Shown in pieces: positions 33,729-41,523 of a DNA stretch of 64,000 nucleotides. Numbering within the stretch: position 1 is the stretch's first letter; every line of letters begins with the position of its first letter. The notes under the pieces are model-generated. The model made no database searches, was not told the DNA's origin, and saw only the letters and a program-made list of their open reading frames with translations. Location: the NCBI GenBank assembly GCA_030432235.1, contig JAUIHT010000001.1, positions 868,001 through 932,000 of the forward strand, in the 5' to 3' direction. This DNA comes from Verrucomicrobiia bacterium. Its GTDB lineage: Bacteria > Verrucomicrobiota > Verrucomicrobiia > Opitutales > Cerasicoccaceae. The position numbers were made by a program, and so were the translations under genes.

Positions 33729-34901
33729 ATGGCCTTGAATCTAGAATCAGTTGAAAGCTGGGTGGTGAAGGTGCCGCTGCTGGCGGAATGGGCTTCCAGC
33801 CCCGACTTTGGCGAGCATGGGCACGGCGATAGTACCTCGCACCGGCTGATTGTTCGCGTTCGGGATCGGGACGGCTTCGAGGGTTGGGGTGAAAACTCTG
33901 TCGTGCAAAGTCCGGAGGAGCGCGCCCGGGCCTTCTCCCGTTTGTTGCACAGGGACGACGCCGGGTTGCGTCTTGATATGCTTCCTCTGTGGGAGCCGGG
34001 CGGCAGTTACTGGCTTCAGCCCGTGCCGCCTTCACCGTATACACCGCCGCTGCACAATCTGCAACATCGGCTCCGCCAGCCGTTGCGGCCTATTTTGGAA
34101 GCAGCCCTGAGCGATTTGATTGCCCGTCGCGCCGGGGTGCGCCTTTGTGAGTTGTGGGGCGGGCCCTGGCGTGATTCCGTGTCCGTCGACTACTGGATGG
34201 GGCGTGTTACGCCGGAGGATGCGGCGCGTTGCGTCCAGCGTGCGATAGCACTCGGATTTCGCGGAGTGAAGCTGAAGACGACTTTGGAGGACCCCAATGT
34301 CGCGCGCTTGGAGGCGATACAGTCCGCGGGTGGAAAGGACTTCCATGTGACGGTCGATCCCAACGGTCGCTTCTATCGGCTGGAGGATGCCCTGCCGCAA
34401 CTGCGGGCCATGGATGCCGTGGGCAACATGGCTATCCTGGAAGACCCATTTCCGCGTTTTCATCTGGAGGATTTCGTGGCGCTGCGTAGTCGAATCATGG
34501 CCCGCGTGGCCGTACATATCGATCCGCCGGAGAGCTTGTGGAACGTGGTGACTTCGGGTGCCGCCGGGGCACTCAACATCAGCCATGCTCCGCAGGGCCC
34601 GGGCGAGTGGCGCCGGGACGCAGCCGTCGCCCAACGGGCGAACTTGGCCATCTGGCACGGCAGCAATCTGGATCTCGGCATCGGCACAGCGTTGCAACTC
34701 CACTTGGCTGCCAGTGCGCCCAACTGTACCTTGCCGGGTGACCAGGCGGGTCCCTGGCTACGGGAAAAAACACTTATCAAGCAATCGTTTCAAGTCACGG
34801 AGGGCCGGGTGAAAGTTCCGGAAGGGCCGGGGCTGGGCGTGGATGTCGATCTCGATTCACTCGAGGATTCCTGCGTGGGGCACTGGGAAATAAAGAGTTA
34901 G
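33729..34901 (+). CDS. Enolase-superfamily (mandelate racemase/muconate lactonizing type) enzyme
   Basis: 390 residues. N-terminal capping domain (VPLLAEWASSPDFG) and barrel with KxK in GFRGVKLKTT (about 183-185), metal ligands Asp in VTVDPNGRF and Glu in AILEDPF, then the third ligand region AVHIDPPES, and His in NLAIWHGSNLDLGIG. Most likely a sugar-acid dehydratase giving a 2-keto-3-deoxy acid. Substrate specificity cannot be called. Followed 75 bases later by an SDR gene. Confidence 0.85.
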   Translation: MALNLESVESWVVKVPLLAEWASSPDFGEHGHGDSTSHRLIVRVRDRDGFEGWGENSVVQSPEERARAFSRLLHRDDAGLRLDMLPLWEPGGSYWLQPVPPSPYTPPLHNLQHRLRQPLRPILEAALSDLIARRAGVRLCELWGGPWRDSVSVDYWMGRVTPEDAARCVQRAIALGFRGVKLKTTLEDPNVARLEAIQSAGGKDFHVTVDPNGRFYRLEDALPQLRAMDAVGNMAILEDPFPRFHLEDFVALRSRIMARVAVHIDPPESLWNVVTSGAAGALNISHAPQGPGEWRRDAAVAQRANLAIWHGSNLDLGIGTALQLHLAASAPNCTLPGDQAGPWLREKTLIKQSFQVTEGRVKVPEGPGLGVDVDLDSLEDSCVGHWEIKS

Positions 34902-34976
34902 GATTTAGGCCAAAGATGCGGATGAGCTTCAGAAGACTTACGACCTGTTGAACAAAAGAAATGAGGAAAATTTACC

Positions 34977-35888
34977 ATGAGTGCGGATAAAAGAAACGAA
35001 CGATGCGGCGTCGCCCTGGTTACCGGAGCAGCCGGTATCATTGGCCCCGGCATTTGTGCTACCTTGCGTGCCGATGGTTGGACCGTGGCCGCGGCAGATA
35101 TATCGGAAGAGGAGTTCGAGGTCACCGCGCGCTATCAAGACGCGGTTCAGTCCGATGGGCAGTTTTATGCGGATTTGTCAAAAGGACAGGACTGCGAGCG
35201 TCTGATCGCTGAAGTGGAAGAGCGCCTGGGGCCAATCGGATTGCTGGTCAACAACGCGGCGATGCCACAGGCCAAAGGCGAGTTCGGGGAGGTTCGTCGC
35301 GCCGACTATGAGCGGCTCGTTAACATCAACCTGCTGGCGCCATTCTTCCTGACTCAATCCGCGTTCGAGTCGTTGAAGCAGACTGGGGGAGCGGTTATCA
35401 TGATTTCGTCGGTCCTGTCCCGCCTGCCTCGCCCGGGAGCGACGCTTTATGGTGTGACCAAGGCCGCTCTGGAAAAGCAGACCGAGTACCTGGCGTTCGA
35501 GTTGTCGCGCTTCGGCATTCGCGTCAATGCCATCCGCGTGGGAGGGATACCCGGCGCTCATTTCATGCGTGAAACGTTGCGCGAACTACCCGAAGAGCAG
35601 GCGCGCGAGCTTTGCGAAGAAGTCATGAAGGTGCATCAGGCCGATGTGGTGGATGAGGGCGAGCTGCCCCTGCTGGGCACGCCCAATGATATCGCCCAGG
35701 CGATTCGTTATCTGGCGTCCGACGATGCGCGTATGGTCAACGGCACCACGCTGGCGGTGGACGGTGGTCTTTACTTTCGTGACAGCACCATGGAGCGCGT
35801 CGGCGCGAAGAGTGCACGGGCGCGCGCAACCCTGAAAGCGGCTTTGGAACGACTGCGGAATCAGGCTCCCAGTGAGGCGGCGAAATAA
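34977..35888 (+). CDS. Short-chain dehydrogenase/reductase
   Basis: 303 residues. NAD-binding GAAGIIGPGICATL at the N terminus (a Gly-variant of GxxxGxG), NNAAMPQAK, Ser in MISSVLSR, and YxxxK in LYGVTKAALEKQ. A GAGG-type ribosome binding site precedes the ATG. The C-terminal extension after the GLYFRDSTM block is longer than usual. Probably oxidises a sugar or sugar-acid intermediate of the same pathway as the enolase-superfamily gene in front of it. Confidence 0.92.
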   Translation: MSADKRNERCGVALVTGAAGIIGPGICATLRADGWTVAAADISEEEFEVTARYQDAVQSDGQFYADLSKGQDCERLIAEVEERLGPIGLLVNNAAMPQAKGEFGEVRRADYERLVNINLLAPFFLTQSAFESLKQTGGAVIMISSVLSRLPRPGATLYGVTKAALEKQTEYLAFELSRFGIRVNAIRVGGIPGAHFMRETLRELPEEQARELCEEVMKVHQADVVDEGELPLLGTPNDIAQAIRYLASDDARMVNGTTLAVDGGLYFRDSTMERVGAKSARARATLKAALERLRNQAPSEAAK

Positions 35889-35906
35889 TTGTGGACCTTG
35901 TAGTCC

Positions 35907-37400
35907 TTAGCTGGAGACGCCCTCATCAAGAGGGTAAATGGGGCGACGGATGTTTCGATAGGGCAGGTTGCGCAGGTTGCTGCTGCAAGGGCCGGGAACA
36001 TCGACGGTATAGCTTTGCTTGGTGATCTTGTCCCAGGCTCGTTTGTGGGCGACGGCAGCCTTGATGCCGACGAGAGAGAAGTCCTCCGGGTTCAAGCGCT
36101 GGCTGCGCCACATGCCCAGGTCGAAGGGCGGCGTCTTGTTGCTGGTTAGGAGGATGGTTAACTCGCCTGCGCGGACAACGGCGGTGTCACCCATGCGGAA
36201 GTTTTGGCCGTACATGGAGGACAAATGACTCTGCGGATCCTCCAGACGGAATTTGCCGTCGCTCAGGTGGATGAGCTCGACCTCCGTCAGGACGGGACCG
36301 GGATCCAGGCGCGAACCTTTACCACCGAGTTCGAGGCTCAGCTTCGCGCCGATGTCGTGGCGGCGGAGTATGTCCACGGCCGCCGGGTCATTGATAGCCA
36401 CGGCGCTATGGGGCACCTGTGCTTCAAGTAAGCCGCGCAGCACGACGGTGCCGTCTCCCGGAGCGCCTCCCCCGATGTTGTCGGCGGGTTCGACCAGGAG
36501 AGCGGGAGTTTCCCCTGAGCGGGCGGCGTCGATGGCTTCTTCCAGGTCCCACTCTTGCGGGAAGGCCGGAGCTTTGCTTTCCCAGAGAGCATGATTGAGG
36601 ATTTGCAGGGCTTCGTGGGCCTTGTCCTGGTTGCCGGTGGTGGTGACAATGAAAGTAGTGCCCACATCGGCGACGTCCGCATGGGCGAAGCCGGGCACGA
36701 TATTGACGGCGAGAAATTCCTCGTAGCGCGACTCCAGGTTGCGGGCCAGTTGTTCGATTTCGCGGAAGGGGCTCAGGCCGGTGCCTGTGCCGGGTGGGGG
36801 AATGAGCAGGCGCGAGTGCAGGTAGACGCTGCGGGCCGGTTTCCTGGAGGCAAGGATTTGCTCAAGCATTTCGCCGGCACGCATACCGCTGGCGAAGCCG
36901 TCCGTGTGCGGATTTTCCCGGTAGGCAATCCAGCCGTTGGCCAGGCTGGCCATCTCCTGTGAGACGTTCGCGTGCAGATCGAGCACACCGACGATGGGCA
37001 GATGGGCAAAGCCGGGCAGAGCGCGGATGGCGGATAGGATGGCCCCCTCGGGGTCTTGCATGCCTTCCACTGCCATGGCGCCATGAAAGACGAAAGCGAT
37101 GCCGTCCAGTCCGCTGGACCGGGCTCGCTCCAGGTAGCCTCGAAGCGCCGCCCAGTAGCGATCGAATACTTCCCGGCTTACCGTGCCGCTGGGCATGGCG
37201 CGGCAATCAATGGCGGGCAGTATCTCCCAGTCGTAAAGCTCGCCGGTGCGGATGACGCCGGCAGTGGGCGAGCCGTCGTCCCGCATCGCGAGCAGGTCCG
37301 GCCCCTCCACCCATTCAAAGGCTTCGAGACCGGTGGTATCCTCGACGAAGGTATTCGTCTCGTGAAATAAACCTGCAACGAGGATGCGGTGACGTGCCAT
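35907..37400 (-). CDS. M81-family (MlrC-type) metallo-hydrolase
   Basis: 497 residues from the ATG at 37400; an in-frame extension would overlap rraA. The M81/microcystinase C domain is evident: GLFHETNTF, LDLHANVSQEM, YRENPHTDGF (zinc ligands Asp/His pairs) and a C-terminal DUF1485-type half (NKTPPFDLGM, SYTVDVPGPCSSNL). Such genes are frequent in sugar-acid and amide catabolic clusters with RraA and IclR, where a peptidase role is doubtful. Shares the operon with RraA and IclR (13- and 6-base gaps). Confidence 0.85.
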   Translation of the reverse strand: MARHRILVAGLFHETNTFVEDTTGLEAFEWVEGPDLLAMRDDGSPTAGVIRTGELYDWEILPAIDCRAMPSGTVSREVFDRYWAALRGYLERARSSGLDGIAFVFHGAMAVEGMQDPEGAILSAIRALPGFAHLPIVGVLDLHANVSQEMASLANGWIAYRENPHTDGFASGMRAGEMLEQILASRKPARSVYLHSRLLIPPPGTGTGLSPFREIEQLARNLESRYEEFLAVNIVPGFAHADVADVGTTFIVTTTGNQDKAHEALQILNHALWESKAPAFPQEWDLEEAIDAARSGETPALLVEPADNIGGGAPGDGTVVLRGLLEAQVPHSAVAINDPAAVDILRRHDIGAKLSLELGGKGSRLDPGPVLTEVELIHLSDGKFRLEDPQSHLSSMYGQNFRMGDTAVVRAGELTILLTSNKTPPFDLGMWRSQRLNPEDFSLVGIKAAVAHKRAWDKITKQSYTVDVPGPCSSNLRNLPYRNIRRPIYPLDEGVSS

Positions 37401-37413
37401 GGGGTAAGTATTC

Positions 37414-38079
37414 TTAGAGGATACCGTATTTGGCGAAGGCCTCGCCCATGGGCATGCCGGCGGCGAGCTCGTTGCGGACGATGTTCTCGCCTGAAACTTT
37501 TTCCAGCGATTTGGCGATGGTGACTTCGGCCACGTCGCGGGGGATGACCACGAGGCCGTCCTCGTCGCCCAGAACATAGTCGCCCATGCTTATCTGCACA
37601 CCGCCGATGGAGATCGGATGGCCCAGCTCGGTGATGTCCGCGCGGCCCTTGCTATCGGCGGGGTGGTACCCGATGCCGAAGATGGGGAAGTCCAGATCGC
37701 GAATCTTCCACATGTCACGCGTGCAGGCGGTCATGACCACGCCGGCGGCCTTCTTATACATGCAGGCCGTGGTGAGCAGCTCGCCCCAGAAACCGCAGGT
37801 TTGGTCTTCGCCGGCATCGACTACCAGTACGTCGCCTCCGCGCAGAAGCTCGACCGCCTCGATTTCGAGCTTGTAGGGCTCCTTCGGCACGGCATCGACG
37901 ACTTCAGCCCGGGCGGGCAGCACGCGCCCGGCGATTTTGTGTGTGGGCGTCAGCGGCCGGATGTGGCTGGGCAGGCACTGGTTGCGGTAGCCGAGATCGT
38001 CGAGGATGTCGGCCACGACGGCGGCGTACAGCTTGCGCAGATCGCTGATTTCCGTTTCGGATATTCTTTCGGTATTCAT
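37414..38079 (-). CDS. RraA-family protein (4-hydroxy-4-methyl-2-oxoglutarate aldolase-like)
   Basis: 221 residues with the RraA/demethylmenaquinone-methyltransferase-like fold. The metal/active-site motif is recognisable in GELLTTACMYKKAAGVVMTA followed by CTRDMWKIRDLDFP (Arg-Asp), and GDYVLGDEDGLVVIP is typical. Related enzymes are oxaloacetate decarboxylase/HMG aldolase types acting on 2-keto acids, which fits the catabolic context. Second gene of the IclR-RraA-M81 operon. Confidence 0.85.
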   Translation of the reverse strand: MNTERISETEISDLRKLYAAVVADILDDLGYRNQCLPSHIRPLTPTHKIAGRVLPARAEVVDAVPKEPYKLEIEAVELLRGGDVLVVDAGEDQTCGFWGELLTTACMYKKAAGVVMTACTRDMWKIRDLDFPIFGIGYHPADSKGRADITELGHPISIGGVQISMGDYVLGDEDGLVVIPRDVAEVTIAKSLEKVSGENIVRNELAAGMPMGEAFAKYGIL

Positions 38080-38085
38080 GTAAGG

Positions 38086-38817
38086 TTAGAGTTCGCGGAT
38101 GGAAAGGAGGGCCTCCACGGCTCGCTTCTCGAAGCCCGGTTGGAGGCGAATGCGGGGCAGGCTGATACTGATGGCTCCGAGGGGGTAGCCGTCGGAAAGC
38201 AGGGGTACGCCCAGGCAGAGCACATCGTAGTCGTTCTCGCCGTCTTCCCTGGCCCAGCCTTGCGCACGGGTATGTTCGAGTAGCTTGCGCAGGTCCGTGA
38301 TTTTGGTGACGGTCTTGTCCGTATGCTGGACGAGTTTTTCGGCGGAAAGGAGTGCCTCACGCTCGGCGGGTGGCAGATGGGCCGCGATGGCACGGCCCAG
38401 CGCAGTGGAATGAAAGGTATCCGTCTGATGCGGATGCACTACCCAGCGCAATGCCTTGCTGGTCTCCAGGGAAAGCAGGTAGTAGATGCGTCCACCGGTC
38501 AGTACGCCCAGGTTGACGGTTTCGTCGAACTGCTCGTAGAGCTGGCGCATCTTGGGCAGGGCGGCCTGCTTGAGGGCCTCGTAGTCACCACGGGGCTGGA
38601 GCTGGGTCAGGCGCAGCCCGGGGAACCAGCGGTTGAAGCGCTCGTCGACGCCGACATAGCCCAGCTCCTGCAGATGGTTGAGCAGCCGGTGGACGGTGGG
38701 GCGGGGAATGCCGGTGCGTTCCGCGATCTGGAACATCGGTAGCGGCTCTCGCTCGGCAGCCAGGGTTTCCAAAATGAGGAATACCTTGTTCACCAATGGC
38801 ATTTCTGTGCGTGGCAT
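38086..38817 (-). CDS. IclR-family transcriptional regulator
   Basis: 243 residues: N-terminal winged HTH (MFQIAERTGIPRPTVHRLLN) and the effector-binding domain (DETVNLGVLTGGRIYYLLS, HSTALGRAIAAHLP). It is the first gene of the operon with RraA and M81, likely autoregulated, and probably represses this operon and the neighbouring sugar-acid genes in response to a pathway acid. Confidence 0.95.
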   Translation of the reverse strand: MPRTEMPLVNKVFLILETLAAEREPLPMFQIAERTGIPRPTVHRLLNHLQELGYVGVDERFNRWFPGLRLTQLQPRGDYEALKQAALPKMRQLYEQFDETVNLGVLTGGRIYYLLSLETSKALRWVVHPHQTDTFHSTALGRAIAAHLPPAEREALLSAEKLVQHTDKTVTKITDLRKLLEHTRAQGWAREDGENDYDVLCLGVPLLSDGYPLGAISISLPRIRLQPGFEKRAVEALLSIREL

Positions 38818-38908
38818 GGTGGTACTTTAAGCCAAGGTCCCGCAAAAATGAAAGCGAATTTCAAAGAGTGAAATCCTGGCTTCTAGCCTTGATCAATAGA
38901 TGGCCCGC

Positions 38909-39778
38909 TCAGCCGTCGCGATCCTCCACGGGGGTACGGCCATGGAAGTTTTTGTAGGCGCGGCTGAAGTCGTTGAAATAACGATAGCCCAACTCATGGG
39001 CAACTTCCTTGACCGTGCGCCCTCCCGCACGCAGGAGCCGCCGGGCGTGTTCCATCTTGAGCTGGTTGAAGTAGGTCAGGGGGCTTACACCGTGCTCGTC
39101 GCGAAAGAGCCGGTAGAGCGTGGACTGGGAAAGGTTCAGGTAGTCGCACAGGCGCGCCACAGGCTCGCTGCTATCCAGGTGTTGCTCCATCCAGGTGACT
39201 ACCTGCTTGAGCAGATGTGTGGAATCTTTGTCTGGCTCCGCGGTAAGCGTGCGTTGCAACGTGGCCAGGAATTGCAGGTAGCAGCCCTCCAGAAAGGCGT
39301 CGCTCAAATCATCCAGGCGCAGGACCTCGTCGCGGCAGGCTTCGTGGAGGCGAAAAAGAGGCTCCTGCATTTTTCGACTTAGGATACGAATGATGTGAGA
39401 AGCGGCGCCGCGCTCGCGGGGGAGACCATCCAGGTCGCGCCACATCCACACGATGAATTTGCACTGGTCGTTACCGGGCGCTTCCCAGCCAAAGGGGCAG
39501 TCCGGCCCAAGGATGGCCAGCGTGCCCGCAGTGACGCGTGAGGTCTTACCGTCGATGGTCAGGGTGGGGACGCCTTCCTCCACCAGCAGGCAGGTCCAGC
39601 CCTCGTGCAGGCTGGAGGGGATGGGCTCTTTTTTAAAATCGCGGTGCCCCCAGGCCAAGTACTGCAGGGGGAGCTCGCGACCCTCCGGGCACTTCCAGAA
39701 GGAACGGTCACGCGCCGGCAGGTAGAGCTTTTTAGGGGTGGCCGGGCTCATAGCATTATCATTCAAACAATTTTTCAA
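38909..39778 (-). CDS. AraC-family transcriptional regulator
   Basis: 289 residues with an N-terminal cupin-like sensor (LAWGHRDFKKEPIPSSLH; VTAGTLAILGPDCPFGW) and C-terminal HTH pair (VARLCDYLNLSQSTLYRLF and VKEVAHELGYRYFNDFSRAY). It is divergent from the bicupin-activase-GRE-fused oxygenase operon across a 72-base gap and is its probable regulator. Confidence 0.92.
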   Translation of the reverse strand: MKNCLNDNAMSPATPKKLYLPARDRSFWKCPEGRELPLQYLAWGHRDFKKEPIPSSLHEGWTCLLVEEGVPTLTIDGKTSRVTAGTLAILGPDCPFGWEAPGNDQCKFIVWMWRDLDGLPRERGAASHIIRILSRKMQEPLFRLHEACRDEVLRLDDLSDAFLEGCYLQFLATLQRTLTAEPDKDSTHLLKQVVTWMEQHLDSSEPVARLCDYLNLSQSTLYRLFRDEHGVSPLTYFNQLKMEHARRLLRAGGRTVKEVAHELGYRYFNDFSRAYKNFHGRTPVEDRDG

Positions 39779-39850
39779 GCGATGCCAAGACTATTGAGCG
39801 AGGAGCAGTCAGGAGCGATAATATTAACCATACTCAACCGCTAGAAAAAT

Positions 39851-40606
39851 ATGAATAACACAGTAGAACCTCCCGCTCAGGAAATTTTTGATCTATCAGC
39901 CGTCAAAGCTGATTGTAATCGCAAGCAGTTGCTTCCGAATGAAATCGAGGGAGTGGACACGTTTGTCATCACGATGGGCCTTGGTCGCTCGGTTGAATTT
40001 GCTGCGGACGCTCTCCGCCAGACTGTTGTCTTCGTCGTAGCAGGACAAGGCACGGCGAGTGTTGATGGGACGGAGTACCGTCTGGATGCGCTCTCGCTCT
40101 TTGTGCCCCGTCCCGGTACGGCTTCCCGCTACGAAGCCAGCGAGAGCAGCACCTTGCTGGTCATCGAAATGGCGCTGCGCCAGGAGGAGGCTGGAGGTCA
40201 GGCCGATACCGCCTATCCGCTCTACCTGCGCTACGAAGATTGCGAAAAATATCGTGACTACTTCAAGAGTGAGAAGACGGTCAGCCGTACGTTGGTGCAT
40301 CCGTACACCTTGCCGCGTTTTTGCATGGGCTCGGTGCAGACTACCGGCCCCGACCGCATCGACCCGCACGCGCACCCGATGCTGGACCAGCTCTTCTTCA
40401 GCTTTTCCGAAAACAAATGCACGTTGCTCATCGACGGGGCGGAGTTTTCCTTCGGCGGCGATTGCCTGCTTCACATTCCTCTCGGTTCCGACCACGGTGT
40501 CGATGCCGTCGAGGGCGACGTCGTGCACTACCTGTGGATGGATTTCTTCCCCAGCTCCAAGGAAATGGAGTACATCGTCGAATGCCACAAACCGGTGGAG
40601 GCCTAA
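39851..40606 (+). CDS. Bicupin protein heading the glycyl-radical operon
   Basis: 251 residues forming two cupin barrels. The first contains VFVVAGQGTASVDGTEY and the second has the metal motif DPHAHPMLDQLFFSF with a later His in PLGSDHGVDAVEG. No HTH is present, so it is not a regulator. Bicupins can be isomerases, dioxygenases or lyases of sugar acids. First gene of the GRE operon, three bases before the activase start. Function not assigned; an isomerase or an ancillary enzyme of the GRE substrate is plausible. Confidence 0.8.
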   Translation: MNNTVEPPAQEIFDLSAVKADCNRKQLLPNEIEGVDTFVITMGLGRSVEFAADALRQTVVFVVAGQGTASVDGTEYRLDALSLFVPRPGTASRYEASESSTLLVIEMALRQEEAGGQADTAYPLYLRYEDCEKYRDYFKSEKTVSRTLVHPYTLPRFCMGSVQTTGPDRIDPHAHPMLDQLFFSFSENKCTLLIDGAEFSFGGDCLLHIPLGSDHGVDAVEGDVVHYLWMDFFPSSKEMEYIVECHKPVEA

Positions 40607-40609
40607 ACC

Positions 40610-41497
40610 ATGAACGGGCTCGTCACAGACATCCAACGCTTCTCCCTGCACGACGGACCGGGCATCCGCACGACCGTCTTCTGCAAGGGCTGCAACATGC
40701 GTTGTGCCTGGTGCCACAACCCGGAAACGATCAATCGTCGGCCGCAGTTGCAGTTCTTCGAGAGCCGTTGCATCCAATGCGGCAACTGCAAGGAGGATTG
40801 TGACACGGCCTCGGCTTCGGCAGAGGATGTCTTTACGGACAGCACGGGCAAGCGTCGGCACTATCGTGGCAATTGCCAGGCGCGCGCCCTGGTGAAAGTC
40901 GGCCGTCGACTGAGTGCCGAGGATGTGCTGCGGGAAGCTGAGCAGGATCGCGCCTTCTACGATCGCTCCGGTGGCGGTGTCACCTTGTCCGGTGGGGAGG
41001 CGAGTTTGCAGCATGGCTTTGTGCGCGAGACGCTGACACTGCTTCGTGAGCGTGGCATCCATACCGCCATTGAAACGAACCTGACGGCGCCACGCGATCA
41101 ACTGAAGTATCTGCTGCCCGAGCTAGATCTGGTGATCTTCGATATCAAGTGCATCGATGCAGCGCTTCATCGTGAGTGGACAGGTGTCGGCAACGAACGC
41201 ATCCTCGACAATGCCCACTGGCTGGCAGGGCAGGGCAAGCCCTTCATCGTCCGTACGCCGATCATTCCCGGCTTCAACGACGACGAGGCCTCAATCGGCG
41301 CGGTGGCGGATTTTATCAAGGATTTCGCCAATCTCTCTTACTACGAGCTGTTGGCGTTCAACCCTCTTGGAGCAGACAAGTACCGCTGCCTCGGCATGAA
41401 CTATCGTCTGAAGGACGCCCCGCTGATCTCCCGTGAAAAACTCCAGTGTCTGGCGGATGTGGCCGGGCAGCGGGGTATCGAAGTACGCACCGCCTAA
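40610..41497 (+). CDS. Glycyl radical enzyme activase (radical SAM)
   Basis: 295 residues. The radical SAM cluster motif CNMRCAWC (CX3CX2C) begins near residue 27, with GGE (LSGGEASL) for SAM binding. An inserted ferredoxin region (CIQCGNCKEDC plus GNCQAR) holds at least one auxiliary [4Fe-4S] cluster, fewer cysteines than typical two-cluster activases. It installs the glycyl radical in the enzyme encoded next, 26 bases downstream. Strong family call. Confidence 0.95.
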   Translation: MNGLVTDIQRFSLHDGPGIRTTVFCKGCNMRCAWCHNPETINRRPQLQFFESRCIQCGNCKEDCDTASASAEDVFTDSTGKRRHYRGNCQARALVKVGRRLSAEDVLREAEQDRAFYDRSGGGVTLSGGEASLQHGFVRETLTLLRERGIHTAIETNLTAPRDQLKYLLPELDLVIFDIKCIDAALHREWTGVGNERILDNAHWLAGQGKPFIVRTPIIPGFNDDEASIGAVADFIKDFANLSYYELLAFNPLGADKYRCLGMNYRLKDAPLISREKLQCLADVAGQRGIEVRTA

Positions 41498-41523
41498 TCT
41501 TTAATTCTAAACGAAGCTCTGTT

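Noticed and set aside
39896-41101. Minus-strand open frame of 401 codons
   Set aside because: Spans two plus-strand genes (bicupin and activase) in antisense and shows no domain.
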